33,416 bases of DNA from Prevotella sp. GTDB lineage: Bacteria; Bacteroidota; Bacteroidia; Bacteroidales; Bacteroidaceae. The stretch covers positions 1 to 33,416 of the forward strand of contig JAFTAR010000169.1 in the NCBI GenBank assembly GCA_017455495.1, read 5' to 3'. Position numbers and translations under genes: made by a program. The notes under the pieces were generated by a model. That model saw only the letters and a list, made by a program, of their open reading frames with translations, ran no database searches and had not been told where the DNA came from. Below are positions 1-8,636 of the stretch, one piece after another (position 1 is the first letter of the stretch; every line of letters starts with the position of its first letter).

Positions 1-72
1 CAGGAGTGGCTCGACAACGTCACCTCAGGCGACTACCAGAAGTATTACGACAACATGTATAAGAACAGATAA
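1..72 (+). CDS. C-terminal end of an unidentified protein (truncated by window edge)
   Basis: An open frame from base 1 runs 23 codons to TAA at 70-72 and ends in YYDNMYKNR. It is acidic and aromatic-rich. The family cannot be identified from so short a tail. It lies 37 bases before purT on the same strand with no TAnnTTTG box between them, so it may be the upstream member of the same transcript. A purine-related role would be a guess from context only. Confidence 0.5.
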   Translation, partial: QEWLDNVTSGDYQKYYDNMYKNR

Positions 73-79
73 AAGTGTG

Positions 80-100
80 CTATGCGGTTCTGCCGCATAG
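80..100. repeat. Perfect 8-bp inverted repeat (hairpin), palindrome type A copy 1
   Basis: CTATGCGG (80-87) and CCGCATAG (93-100) are perfect reverse complements around a 5-base loop. The hairpin fills most of the 37-base gap before purT. No T-run follows, so it does not look like a classical terminator. A related hairpin with changed but still paired stem bases lies at 3184-3204. Confidence 0.8.
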
Positions 101-109
101 ATCTCGTCT

Positions 110-1309
110 ATGAAGAAGATACTATTATTAGGCTCAGGCGAACTGGGCAAGGAGTTTGTAATTGCCGCCATGAGGGCCGGCCAGTATGTCATAGCCTGCG
201 ACCGCTACGACAACGCCCCTGCAATGCAGGTGGCCGACGAGCGCGAAGTCCTTTCCATGCTCGACGGCGATGCCCTCGAAGCTGTGGTGAACAAGCACAA
301 GCCCGACATCATCGTACCCGAGATAGAGGCCATCCGCACCGAGCGCCTCTTCAAGTTCGAGGAGCAGGGCATACAGGTGGTGCCCTCGGCCCGTGCCGTG
401 AACTACACTATGAACCGCCGCGCCATTCGCGACCTGCCTTCAAAAGAGCTGGGACTCAGGACTGCCAAGTATTTCTATGCCAAGACCTTCGAGGAGTTCA
501 AGACTGCTGCCGACGAGATTGGCTTCCCCTGCGTGGTGAAGCCCCTGATGTCTTCATCGGGCCACGGCCAGAGCTATGTCCACAACGACGATGAGCTTGA
601 GACCGCCTTCAAGGAAGCTATGGAAGAGGGTAGGGGCGACGTAAAGGAAGTCATCATTGAGGAGTTCATTGACTTCGACTCGGAGTTCACCCTTCTCACT
701 GTTACCCAGCAGCACGGCTGGCCTACGCTGTTCTGTCCGCCCATCGGACATGTGCAGAAGGGTGGCGACTACCGCGAGTCGTGGCAGCCCTACAAGATTA
801 GCGACGAGGCCTTGAAGCAGGCTCAGATGATGGCCGACAAGGTGACAAAGGCTCTCACCGGTGCCGGAATTTGGGGTGTGGAGTTCTTCCTTACAAAGCA
901 GGGCGAGGTGATCTTCTCAGAGCTGTCTCCGCGTCCGCACGACACGGGCATGGTGACGTTGGGCCACACCACCAACCTCTCAGAGTTTGAGCTCCACTTC
1001 CGTGCCGTCATGGGTCTGCCCATTCCGGCCATCCACCTGGAGCATGCAGGGGCCTCCGCCGTAATCCTTTCTCCCGTAGAGGCAAACACCCCCGTTGACC
1101 GCTCCTTGCTGCCTTACAACCTGGAGGAAGCCCTGCGCGAAGACCGCACCCGCATACGCATCTTCGGTAAGCCCGAGGCTCACAAGGGTCGCCGCATGGG
1201 CGTAGTGCTCTGCTATGGCGAGGTGGGCGACGATGTCAAGGCCCTCAGAGACAAGGCCAAGCGTTTGGCCAAGACCGTGCTGGGCACCGAACCATATATG
1301 CAGAAATGA
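110..1309 (+). CDS. purT: Formate-dependent phosphoribosylglycinamide formyltransferase (GAR transformylase 2)
   Basis: PurT makes formyl-GAR from GAR, formate and ATP in the third step of de novo purine synthesis in the cytoplasm. The product is 399 residues, close to the roughly 390 of known PurT. Residues 8-15 (GSGELGKE) form the N-terminal nucleotide-fold glycine motif. EAIRTE is at 73-78. The ATP-grasp segment [13 protein letters not shown] is at 143-155. The metal/ATP segment ending [11 protein letters not shown] lies near residue 270. The start at 110 gives [13 protein letters not shown], a natural PurT N-terminus. Its TGA overlaps the ATG of the next gene (ATGA at 1306-1309), which implies translational coupling to a sugar-modification gene. 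No promoter box is visible directly upstream, only the hairpin at 80-100. Confidence 0.96.
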   Translation: MKKILLLGSGELGKEFVIAAMRAGQYVIACDRYDNAPAMQVADEREVLSMLDGDALEAVVNKHKPDIIVPEIEAIRTERLFKFEEQGIQVVPSARAVNYTMNRRAIRDLPSKELGLRTAKYFYAKTFEEFKTAADEIGFPCVVKPLMSSSGHGQSYVHNDDELETAFKEAMEEGRGDVKEVIIEEFIDFDSEFTLLTVTQQHGWPTLFCPPIGHVQKGGDYRESWQPYKISDEALKQAQMMADKVTKALTGAGIWGVEFFLTKQGEVIFSELSPRPHDTGMVTLGHTTNLSEFELHFRAVMGLPIPAIHLEHAGASAVILSPVEANTPVDRSLLPYNLEEALREDRTRIRIFGKPEAHKGRRMGVVLCYGEVGDDVKALRDKAKRLAKTVLGTEPYMQK

Positions 1310-1716
1310 TAGGAAAGATTATTGACCTGCCGAAGCACATTGACCCGCGGGGCAACCTCACCGTGGCGGAACAGCTGAAGAATGTGCCCTTTGACATCGC
1401 CCGCGTCTACTGGACCTACGACGTGCCCAGCGGTGAACGTCGTGGAGGCCACGCTCATCGCACATGCGAGGAAATTATCATTGCCGTAAGCGGCTCGTTC
1501 GACGTTATGCTTGACGACGGCTGTGGCAACAAGGAGACCTACCACCTTAACCATCCATATCAGGGGCTGTATGTCGGCACTGGTGTCTGGCGCACGTTGG
1601 AGGACTTCTCCAGCGGCTCAGTCTGCTTGGTGCTGGCCTCCGAGCTGTTTGACGAGGATGAGTATATTTACGAATACGACGAGTTCCAGGAGTTCGTTAA
1701 AGCACCGGCACGTTAA
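1306..1716 (+). CDS. fdtA: dTDP-4-keto-6-deoxyhexose 3,4-ketoisomerase, cupin fold (FdtA/QdtA/WxcM-like)
   Basis: Enzymes of this family shift the keto group of dTDP-4-keto-6-deoxyglucose from C4 to C3 so that an aminotransferase can install a 3-amino group. The 136-residue length fits the family. The opening [14 protein letters not shown] and the cupin motif [13 protein letters not shown] are typical, with histidines at 49 and 51 in the position of the catalytic pair of FdtA-type enzymes. The gene starts in the stop codon of purT. An acyltransferase gene and a DegT-family aminotransferase follow on the same strand, matching the logic of 3-acylamino-3,6-dideoxyhexose synthesis. The C4 stereochemistry of the product (galacto or gluco) cannot be told from this reading, so the symbol is by family. 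Confidence 0.88.
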   Translation: MIGKIIDLPKHIDPRGNLTVAEQLKNVPFDIARVYWTYDVPSGERRGGHAHRTCEEIIIAVSGSFDVMLDDGCGNKETYHLNHPYQGLYVGTGVWRTLEDFSSGSVCLVLASELFDEDEYIYEYDEFQEFVKAPAR

Positions 1717-1742
1717 CACAATAACCAGTAAACAGCAACTAA

Positions 1743-2681
1743 GTGTTTGAAGTCTGTAGGTATTCACCGGCCCATCATGATGCATGGAACCGTTACGTTG
1801 CTAAAGCTCGTAACGCTACGTTCCTGTTCTATCGTGAGTATATGGACTACCATAGCGACCGTTTCCGCGATCATTCCCTGATGTTTTTCAAGGGAAACCA
1901 TCTGCACTCTATTCTTCCTGCGCATGAAGTGGGAGATATGTTCTGTTCACACCGTGGATTGACGTATGGAGGACTGCTTATGGATAACGATGTTACAACG
2001 GCAGATGTCTTGGTGCTGTTTGATGAACTGAACGAATATCTTAGGAAGAACAGTTTCAGGAAAGTGATTTATCGGAGCATTCCCTGGGTCTATCATCGCC
2101 TTCCCGCAGAGGAAGATCTTTATGCTATGTTCTGGAAATGCGGTGCACATCTGTCACAGAGAATGTCGGGAACGGTAATATTCATGGACGAACATGTAGC
2201 TTGGAGGAAGGACCACAGGCGCAGACTCAAGCAGGCACAGACGGCAGGAATAAGAGTGGAGCGCGATGGTAGCCTGGCTGCTTTTTGGCCGATACTCAAT
2301 GACAATCTGCAACGTAAGTTTCAGGCACAGTCAGTACATACATTAGAGGAAATAGAACTGCTTAAATCACGATTCCCAGACAATATCATACAGTATAATG
2401 CCTATATAGATGACGCTGTTGTAGGAGGGATAACCTTCTATGTCATGGGGCATGTCCTGCATGGACAATATAGTGGAACTACCGACGATGGCAAGCGCCT
2501 TGGGGCTATGGAGGCTATATATGACAAGGTGATGTATCATGACTTTCCCCATATACGCTACCTTGACTTCGGAACGTCAAACGAACAGGGTGGGCGAGTG
2601 CTGAATGAAGGATTGATTGCCCATAAGGAAGGTTATGGGGGACGAACGGTGATGTACGACACTTACGAATGGACACTATGA
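1743..2681 (+). CDS. FemAB/GNAT-superfamily acyltransferase, probably acylates a 3-amino sugar
   Basis: This 312-residue protein has the pattern of a FemAB-like or GNAT acyltransferase. It has an N-terminal half with YREYMDYHSDRF, a basic linker (WRKDHRRRLKQAQ, about 157-169), and a C-terminal half with GGITFYVMGHVLHGQYSGT followed by LGAMEAIYDKVMYHDF and a closing FGTSNEQGGRVLNEGLIAHKEGYG. It starts with GTG at 1743; no better ATG lies nearby. Its position between the ketoisomerase and the aminotransferase suggests that it N-acylates the 3-amino sugar, in the place where FdtC, a left-handed-helix acetyltransferase, would normally act. This is inference. The gene is visibly AT-richer than its neighbours: 2341-2400 has 20 G+C of 60 bases, while 3061-3120 has 40 of 60. 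That suggests separate acquisition. Its stop overlaps the next start. Confidence 0.75.
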   Translation: MFEVCRYSPAHHDAWNRYVAKARNATFLFYREYMDYHSDRFRDHSLMFFKGNHLHSILPAHEVGDMFCSHRGLTYGGLLMDNDVTTADVLVLFDELNEYLRKNSFRKVIYRSIPWVYHRLPAEEDLYAMFWKCGAHLSQRMSGTVIFMDEHVAWRKDHRRRLKQAQTAGIRVERDGSLAAFWPILNDNLQRKFQAQSVHTLEEIELLKSRFPDNIIQYNAYIDDAVVGGITFYVMGHVLHGQYSGTTDDGKRLGAMEAIYDKVMYHDFPHIRYLDFGTSNEQGGRVLNEGLIAHKEGYGGRTVMYDTYEWTL

Positions 2682-3787
2682 TTGAATACCTGCCTTTAAA
2701 ACGCATAACGGCAATGCATGCCGACGAGATTCACGAGGCCGTGGACCGCGTGGTTGACTCTGGGTGGTATCTGCGAGGCAAGGCTACCGAGTGCTTCGAG
2801 GAAGAATATGCCCGCTACATAGGCACCAAGCATTGCGTCGGCGTGGCCAACGGGCTGGATGCCTTGACGCTCATCTTGCGCGCGTATATATATAATAATG
2901 TGTTGAAGGAGGGCGACGAGGTCATCGTGCCGGCCAACACCTACATCGCCACCATCCTCTCAATCACGGCGAACCGGTTGAAGCCCGTGCTGGTGGAACC
3001 GCGCCTTGACACGTTCCAGATTGACGACTCCTTGATAGAGCAGGCCATCACCGAGCGCACCCGCGCCATCATGCTTGTCCACCTCTACGGCCGCTGCGCC
3101 TACACAGAGCGCATCGCCACCGTCTGCCAGGCTCACAATCTCCTGCTCATTGAAGACAATGCACAGGCGCACGGCTCAGTGTGCGATGCGGTTTCCCCGC
3201 ATCGAAAAACCGGCTCCCTCGGCCATGCCGCCGCCCACAGCTTCTACCCGGGCAAGAACCTCGGCGCTCTTGGCGATGGCGGCGCTGTGACAACCAACGA
3301 CAGCAGGCTGGCTGAGACTGTCCGTGCCATTGCCAACTATGGCTCCTCGCGTAAGTATGTCTTTGACTATGTAGGCCGCAACTCCCGCCTTGACGAATTG
3401 CAGGCAGCCGTGCTCAGCGTCAAGTTGAAATATCTTGACCAGGACAACGAACGGCGCCGCCAGATTGCCAGCCGCTATTTGGCAGAAATCTCAAATCCGC
3501 TTGTTACTCTGCCTACGCCTTGCAACAGTAACGTCTACCACATCTTCCCCTTGCTCTGTCCCGAGCGTGAAGCCCTTCAGCAGTATTTGAAGGACAACGG
3601 CGTAGGCACCATGATTCACTATCCCATACCGCCACACCGCCAGCAATGCTATAGCCAATGGAGCAAGTTGTCTCTGCCAATCACCGAGACTATCCATGAG
3701 CAGGAGCTGAGTATACCATGTAATCAGGCTATGACTGGCGAGGAAGTCGCCGAAGTCATTGCCCTGATTAATGATTTCCGTAAATAA
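2678..3787 (+). CDS. fdtB: DegT/DnrJ/EryC1/StrS-family sugar 3-aminotransferase (FdtB-like)
   Basis: PLP enzymes of this family transfer an amino group from glutamate to a keto sugar nucleotide. Seen: GVANGLDALTLILRA near residue 55, VIVPANTYIATI at 82-93, IEDNAQAHG at 158-166, and PGKNLGALGDGGA with the presumed PLP lysine K193. I chose the ATG at 2678, which overlaps the upstream TGA as ATGA and gives MIEYLPLKRI, a usual family N-terminus. An in-frame ATG at 2669 is possible. The protein is then 369 residues. Residues 169-176 are encoded by a perfect palindrome (3184-3204). The loop between AHG and GSLG there appears about four residues longer than I expect for the family. With the ketoisomerase it would make a dTDP-3-amino-3,6-dideoxyhexose for surface glycans. 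Confidence 0.9.
   Translation: MIEYLPLKRITAMHADEIHEAVDRVVDSGWYLRGKATECFEEEYARYIGTKHCVGVANGLDALTLILRAYIYNNVLKEGDEVIVPANTYIATILSITANRLKPVLVEPRLDTFQIDDSLIEQAITERTRAIMLVHLYGRCAYTERIATVCQAHNLLLIEDNAQAHGSVCDAVSPHRKTGSLGHAAAHSFYPGKNLGALGDGGAVTTNDSRLAETVRAIANYGSSRKYVFDYVGRNSRLDELQAAVLSVKLKYLDQDNERRRQIASRYLAEISNPLVTLPTPCNSNVYHIFPLLCPEREALQQYLKDNGVGTMIHYPIPPHRQQCYSQWSKLSLPITETIHEQELSIPCNQAMTGEEVAEVIALINDFRK
3184..3204. repeat. Perfect 8-bp inverted repeat inside fdtB-like gene, palindrome type A copy 2
   Basis: CGATGCGG (3184-3191) and CCGCATCG (3197-3204) pair perfectly around TTTCC. Together with the preceding bases it matches the hairpin at 80-100: both have GTGTGC, one variable base, ATGCGGTT, three variable bases and CCGCAT. 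The second stem pair is T-A in one copy and G-C in the other, so the stem is kept by compensatory change. Confidence 0.75.
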
Positions 3788-3817
3788 TAATATTCCCGTG
3801 TGATTAACGGCTTCTGC

Positions 3818-6800
3818 CTATTGTAGCGTGACGGCCATAAGGCCTACTACAACATCGTTGGAGAGTGTGCGCACCGTGATGTTCCTTAGCTGTTTGGATT
3901 TGTTGAGGTGCATACGCAGCATTTGGGCAGCTCCACTGGGAATCTCCCTGCCATACACTCCCTGAATGTTCAGGGCAGCTCCCAGATTGCGACTTACGGT
4001 TCCGTTGCCCAGACAAATGCGATAAGGTCGCTCGTTGGGTAGTCTGAAGGCCATCTGGTCAACATAGTAGTCCTGCTCTATTGGACACCAGTTCTCCGGG
4101 TTGCGCAAGCGCAGCGTGTCACAGCTTCCGTCTTGGTAAGATACCACAACTATGGCGTTGTCAATGTGGCACTGCATGTGGTTAGTACTGCCGGCCATAA
4201 GAAGATAGGCCGACGAGGCAGAGCCGCGAAGGGGAATGGTGATGGAGTCGGGATAGTTGTCGAAGAGAGATGTGTAGACAATGTTCCTGCCGCGTGAGGG
4301 CGTGTTGAAAGGCACACCGGCAACGGAGAACTGTCCGCTTTGAATGAGTGTGCGGAACACGGAGTCGCTGATGTTTGGCGTGTACTGCGGGTGGCACCAT
4401 TCGCCAACACCCTGCACCGGCAGCTGCAGCGTTGTAACGGCTGGGCGTGGCGAGGTGTAGCGGTTCTTGAAGATGTCGTCTACATTTGAATTGAAGAAAC
4501 TGCTGATGTCCTGTGGCTGGAAGCGCCCTCTGCGGGTAGGCTCGTCCAGGCCAAGCTCTGAAGCCGATAGTTGCTGGGCTGGCGTAAAGCCTGCATCATC
4601 TGACTCTTCGGGAATGACAGTCTCAACGCTTATCACCTGGTAGTGCTCGTTGGTGCCCTGAATGTCGCGGTAGCGGCCTCCGCCAAGGTTCTGGCGCAGT
4701 ACTATCTGCAGGGGCTGGGCAAAGTTCTGCGTTATGTAGTACACGTCGCGCCCGCCTGCACGCGCGAACCTATATTCTATATAGGGAGTCTTGAGCGAGG
4801 CTGTCTCCCAGTCGGTGGGGAATCCGGGGCGCAGTATGCACTTGCCATAGAGGGCTTGCGGCTGTACGCCAAAGAGACCTTGAATGAGTGTACGGGAGGA
4901 AATGCCTATGCAGTCGCCAAAGTCGCGGTAGCACTCGCCGCGGGCTGCGTCGTAGTGGCTCAGCTGTCCGAAGTTGGCAGGCGACTGTCCGTAGTACATC
5001 TGGTCAAGTATGTTTCCCTTCATCAGGTGGTAGGCGGCATCGGTGCGTCCGGCCTCATAGTAAGCCAGCGCCGTGTGCATCACCTCGGCAGCGGCAACGT
5101 TGTTTATGCTCCAGGCGTAGGGCAGCCAGTTGGTGGTGCTGATGGTCTGGAAGCAGCTGTCAACGGTGAAGTGGGGTATCTCGCGGTCAATGTAGAGGGT
5201 GGCCTGGTAGGCCTGCTCCGGCGTGGCGGCTCCACAGTCAATCGGGGTGTAGATGCTCCACACTGCAGCACTTTCATGAACCCTCTTCAGCCCCATCGCG
5301 TCCTGGTATTCAGCCCAGTGGCCCTTGTCAGCGAGCCAGAGGCGCTGGTTCATAGCCTGAAGTATTGCCTCTGCTTCCTGCCGGTAGGGAGTGGCATCCT
5401 CGCCTATGAGTTCAGCTATGCGTGCTGCAAGCAGGTTGCCCCTGTAGTTGTAGGCCGAGGAGTGGGTCACGGCTCCTCCGCTGTAGTAGAGGGCATCGCT
5501 GGCCCAGATGCAGCAGTAGGCATCGTATAGGTGGTCGCCGTCGGGGTCGAAGTTGCGCTTCTCCCAAGCCAGGTGGCTCTTTATGACGGGCCACATCTGG
5601 CGCATGTAGGACGGGTCGGCGTTGTACTGGAAGTGCCACAGCAGCTCGTCAATGTAGTTCAGGTTCATGTCGTAGTGGTGCATCTGGTCGTTGCGGTTGG
5701 GGTTGCGACAGATGTAGCCGTTGCTGTACATCTGAGTGCCCCAGCGCTTCTCGGCACGGGCCATGTTCATCGAAGCATCCTGAGTGGGGTGGGGGGATGT
5801 AGGCTCCACGCTGTTCACCTGACTTGCAGCGTAGGCGTTGAAATGGCTGATGGCGCGGTCGTTCCAGCCCAGCACGTCGCCTGCGTAGGCTGCTCTCCAG
5901 CCGGCCAGCGGCATGCGCCAGCCTATGCAGCCGTGCAGCCAGGTCTGGCCGTCCCAGTCGCCGTCGGCAGCCATCACGAGAGCGCTGCCAAGGGTGTTGA
6001 TGTAGGGGTCGGGAGTGTTGAACTGTATTCTGCGTGCCATCTCCTTGTTCAGCGCTACGGCGTCATTATAGCGCTTGAAGGCATCGCCGTCGTGCATAAA
6101 GAATACTGAGTCGCCCTGCATCACCAAATGTGCGAAGTTGCTGCTGCGCGTGGCATGGCCAATCACGAGTCCCTGTTGCGTTGGCGAAGGCTCAAACACA
6201 CCCGGGCGGTCGGCACCGAGGTCGCCGTTGCGTTTCAGCCGCGTGTCGGCTATGTCGCACAGCTTCACCGTGACCTCAAGGGAACCTCGGTAGCCGTCGG
6301 CTATAAACTGCCAGATGGCCCCTTCGGTGTCCTGCAGGGCTACCACGTGTACGCGGATAATTCCGTGGCCTATGTGGCTCCAGCGAGGGTCGTAGAGCAG
6401 GTAGGTGCGCATTCCGTCGTGGTAGATTGACTTGCAGTAGCCGGCAGAGTCAATGGGTACTCCCTCTATCTCGAAGCGCACGCTCTTGTGGTGGCCCTTC
6501 TTCACAATGGCGAAGATGGGGCGGTCGCTGGTCTCTATGCGGTAGTCGGTCCACCCACCATAGAGGGCACGGGTGAAGCGGTTGCGTCCGTTCTCACAGA
6601 CGAATGCATCTCCCTGCGGGGTGTACTGCAGAATGCGGCTCAAGCCACGGCGGGCATCATTGTACGATGGCAAGGCTCCCTGCACAGCCTGTGCCATGCC
6701 AGGAAGGCTGCCGACCGACAGAAGGGCCAGTATCACTATGATGCTGGCCTGCTTCCGGCGGCTCCACCAGTCCATGATGAGGTTCTCTGCCAAAATTAGG

Positions 6801-6904
6801 AGTATGAGTATTCCCAACGACATCCAGAAACTGGCTGTCAGGTTGTATACCACCAGGCAAACCGTGAAGGTTATCACCCAGCGTAATATGAATTTCCAGT
6901 TCAT
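3818..6904 (-). CDS. DUF4450-family protein with six-hairpin (alpha/alpha) glycosidase-like core, exported
   Basis: This 1028-residue protein resembles Bacteroidota DUF4450 proteins, built from an N-terminal beta region (about 75-270), an alpha/alpha-toroid of the six-hairpin glycosidase type (about 290-700) and a C-terminal beta region (about 830-1028). Supporting segments are WLHGCIGWRMPLAGWR, MHHYDMNLNYIDELLWHF and WLPYAWSINNVAAAE. A signal-like stretch (about residues 48-73, ending PGMAQA) predicts export. Upstream of it the reading frame adds a hydrophobic N-terminus (about residues 5-42). An internal ATG at 6775 (residue 44) would give a conventional signal peptide, but the A-rich AATAATAA just before 6904 favours the long start. 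The gene lies 48 bases after uxaA, so a role in degrading uronate- or rhamnose-containing polysaccharide is plausible. The enzymatic activity is not established by the sequence. Confidence 0.8.
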   Translation of the reverse strand: MNWKFILRWVITFTVCLVVYNLTASFWMSLGILILLILAENLIMDWWSRRKQASIIVILALLSVGSLPGMAQAVQGALPSYNDARRGLSRILQYTPQGDAFVCENGRNRFTRALYGGWTDYRIETSDRPIFAIVKKGHHKSVRFEIEGVPIDSAGYCKSIYHDGMRTYLLYDPRWSHIGHGIIRVHVVALQDTEGAIWQFIADGYRGSLEVTVKLCDIADTRLKRNGDLGADRPGVFEPSPTQQGLVIGHATRSSNFAHLVMQGDSVFFMHDGDAFKRYNDAVALNKEMARRIQFNTPDPYINTLGSALVMAADGDWDGQTWLHGCIGWRMPLAGWRAAYAGDVLGWNDRAISHFNAYAASQVNSVEPTSPHPTQDASMNMARAEKRWGTQMYSNGYICRNPNRNDQMHHYDMNLNYIDELLWHFQYNADPSYMRQMWPVIKSHLAWEKRNFDPDGDHLYDAYCCIWASDALYYSGGAVTHSSAYNYRGNLLAARIAELIGEDATPYRQEAEAILQAMNQRLWLADKGHWAEYQDAMGLKRVHESAAVWSIYTPIDCGAATPEQAYQATLYIDREIPHFTVDSCFQTISTTNWLPYAWSINNVAAAEVMHTALAYYEAGRTDAAYHLMKGNILDQMYYGQSPANFGQLSHYDAARGECYRDFGDCIGISSRTLIQGLFGVQPQALYGKCILRPGFPTDWETASLKTPYIEYRFARAGGRDVYYITQNFAQPLQIVLRQNLGGGRYRDIQGTNEHYQVISVETVIPEESDDAGFTPAQQLSASELGLDEPTRRGRFQPQDISSFFNSNVDDIFKNRYTSPRPAVTTLQLPVQGVGEWCHPQYTPNISDSVFRTLIQSGQFSVAGVPFNTPSRGRNIVYTSLFDNYPDSITIPLRGSASSAYLLMAGSTNHMQCHIDNAIVVVSYQDGSCDTLRLRNPENWCPIEQDYYVDQMAFRLPNERPYRICLGNGTVSRNLGAALNIQGVYGREIPSGAAQMLRMHLNKSKQLRNITVRTLSNDVVVGLMAVTLQ

Positions 6905-6952
6905 TTATTATTGCTTAGTATAGCAGGCCCTGAGGCCATTCGAAGGCAAAGG

Positions 6953-8449
6953 TTACAGTGTCACTCCGTTCTTGAAGATGCTTATTTCGCGGTAGTCGTT
7001 TTCCTCGTTGCGTGCGTGCTCTCCGCTTGCCACGCTCAGCACCTTGTCAATGAACTCAGGCACCAGTTCCTGCATGGTGCGGCCCTCAATGAGCTGTCCG
7101 GCCGAGAAGTCCACCCACTGAGGCTTGTTCTTGGCCAGTGTGGGGTTGGTGGCTATCTTCATAGTGGGAACGAAGGTGCCGAAGGGAGTGCCGCGGCCTG
7201 TGGTGAACAGCACGATATGGCAGCCGCAGGAGGCGAGGGCTGTGGAAGCCACGAGGTCGTTGCCGGGAGCTGAGAGCAGGTTTAGACCCTTGTTCTGCAG
7301 GCGGTCGCCATACTCCATAACACCGCTGACAGGGGCGCGTCCGCACTTCTGAGTGCAGCCCAGGGCCTTGTCCTCAAGGGTGGAAATGCCTCCGGCCTTG
7401 TTGCCTGGCGACGGGTTCTCGCCAACGGGTTCGCCGTGGCTGAGGAAGTAGTTCTTGAAGTTGTTTATCAGCGACACGGTCTGCTCAAAGAGTTCCTTCG
7501 TCTCGCAGCGGTTCATAAGTATTGTCTCTGCTCCAAACATTTCAGGCACCTCTGTCAGCACGCTTGTGCCTCCCTGAGCCACGAGCCAGTCGCTGAACTC
7601 ACCCACCAGCGGGTTGGCCGTTATTCCGCTGAAGCCGTCGCTGCCGCCACACTTCAGGCCCACGCGCAGTTCGCTTACGGGCACCTCCTCGCGGCGGTCC
7701 TTGCTGGCTATGTCGTAGAGTTCGCGCAGAATCTGCATGCCAGCTTCCACCTCGTCGCCCTCCACCTTCTGAGTCACCAGCAGGCGGATGCGCTCCTTGT
7801 CGTAGTCGCCCAGCATCTGCATGAAGTCGTCGGGCTGGTTGTTCTCACATCCCAGGCTAAGCACGAGCACGGCTCCGGCATTGGGGTGGAGGCAGATGTC
7901 GCGCAGCACCTTGCGGGTGTTCTCGTGGTCCTCAGAGAGCTGCGAGCAACCGTAGTTGTGGTGCCAGGCGTAGACGGCATCAATGTCTTTGCATTGAGTC
8001 TCCTGGCGCAGCTGTTTCACCAGGCGCTCGGCAATGCCGTTCACGCAGCCCACGGTGGGCACAACCCAGATTTCGTTTCTCACGCCAACGTCGCCGTTCT
8101 TGCGGCGGTAGCCGCGGAAGGTGCGGTTCTCCTTGGCTATGTTCAGCTTCTCCTCAACAGGCTGGTAGGTATACTCCAGCGTGCCGCTGAGGTTAGTCTT
8201 GAGGTTGTTCTCGTTCACCCATTCGCCCTGCTTCAGGTCCTGGCGGGCATGGCCTATAGGGTAGCCGTACTTTATGATGTTCTCACCCTCATGCACATCC
8301 TTGATGAGCACCTTGTGACCGGCAGGAGTGTCCTGGCTCAGAATGATGTCGTGTCCGTCAACGCTGATTATGTCGCCCTTCTTCTTGGGCTGAAGGCATA
8401 CCACCACGCTGTCGGCGGGGTTGATCTTTAGAAATGTAGCTTGTTCCAT
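6953..8449 (-). CDS. uxaA: Altronate dehydratase
   Basis: UxaA dehydrates D-altronate to 2-keto-3-deoxygluconate in galacturonate catabolism. The 498-residue protein matches the length of E. coli UxaA (about 495). It has an N-terminal SAF-like domain (about 1-95, with VKINPADSVV-type sequence and HKVLIKDVHEGENI) and a C-terminal dehydratase domain beginning GYRRKNGDVGVRNEIWVVP. Conserved cysteine segments include PTVGCVNG, NYGCSQL and LGCENNQ. I chose the ATG at 8449 (MEQATFLKI) over an ATG at 8488 because the upstream one lies inside the promoter box at 8486-8493. The DUF4450 gene follows 48 bases downstream and is probably cotranscribed. The partners uxaB and uxaC are not in the window. Confidence 0.95.
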   Translation of the reverse strand: MEQATFLKINPADSVVVCLQPKKKGDIISVDGHDIILSQDTPAGHKVLIKDVHEGENIIKYGYPIGHARQDLKQGEWVNENNLKTNLSGTLEYTYQPVEEKLNIAKENRTFRGYRRKNGDVGVRNEIWVVPTVGCVNGIAERLVKQLRQETQCKDIDAVYAWHHNYGCSQLSEDHENTRKVLRDICLHPNAGAVLVLSLGCENNQPDDFMQMLGDYDKERIRLLVTQKVEGDEVEAGMQILRELYDIASKDRREEVPVSELRVGLKCGGSDGFSGITANPLVGEFSDWLVAQGGTSVLTEVPEMFGAETILMNRCETKELFEQTVSLINNFKNYFLSHGEPVGENPSPGNKAGGISTLEDKALGCTQKCGRAPVSGVMEYGDRLQNKGLNLLSAPGNDLVASTALASCGCHIVLFTTGRGTPFGTFVPTMKIATNPTLAKNKPQWVDFSAGQLIEGRTMQELVPEFIDKVLSVASGEHARNEENDYREISIFKNGVTL

Positions 8450-8485
8450 AGTGTAGTCTTTTTTGTAAGTTATGATAATTCCTTG

Positions 8486-8493
8486 CAAAGGTA
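8486..8493 (-). promoter_or_regulatory. Promoter -7 box for uxaA operon
   Basis: On the minus strand this reads TACCTTTG, the Bacteroidota TAnnTTTG element, 36 bases before the chosen uxaA ATG. The -33 element is weak. Confidence 0.65.
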
Positions 8494-8601
8494 CTAACTT
8501 TTAAGGCTTCATAACGAACTGTTGGTATAGAAAAAAAGACAAATAGCGTTAAAGTTTGTTGTAATAATGCTTTGGCATAATCCTTTTCCGCAATATTCCG
8601 C

Positions 8602-8609
8602 TATCTTTG
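8602..8609 (+). promoter_or_regulatory. Promoter -7 box for the 8637-10946 operon
   Basis: TATCTTTG lies 27 bases before the ATG at 8637. Transcription should begin a few bases downstream, which makes the upstream ATGs at 8619 and 8622 unlikely starts. Confidence 0.65.
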
Positions 8610-8636
8610 TAACAATTAATGATGACTGTAAGAGAT

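Noticed and set aside
3788..3817. Terminator between the convergent fdtB-like and DUF4450 genes
   Set aside because: Only a weak CCGT/ACGG stem is visible and no T-run; support is too poor.
4643..5530. 295-residue plus-strand open frame
   Set aside because: It lies antisense to the DUF4450 gene and has no recognisable protein features; G+C-rich coding strands often leave such frames.
7436..8431. 331-residue plus-strand open frame
   Set aside because: It is antisense to uxaA, whose motifs are clear; the frame is His/Leu/Val-rich shadow sequence.
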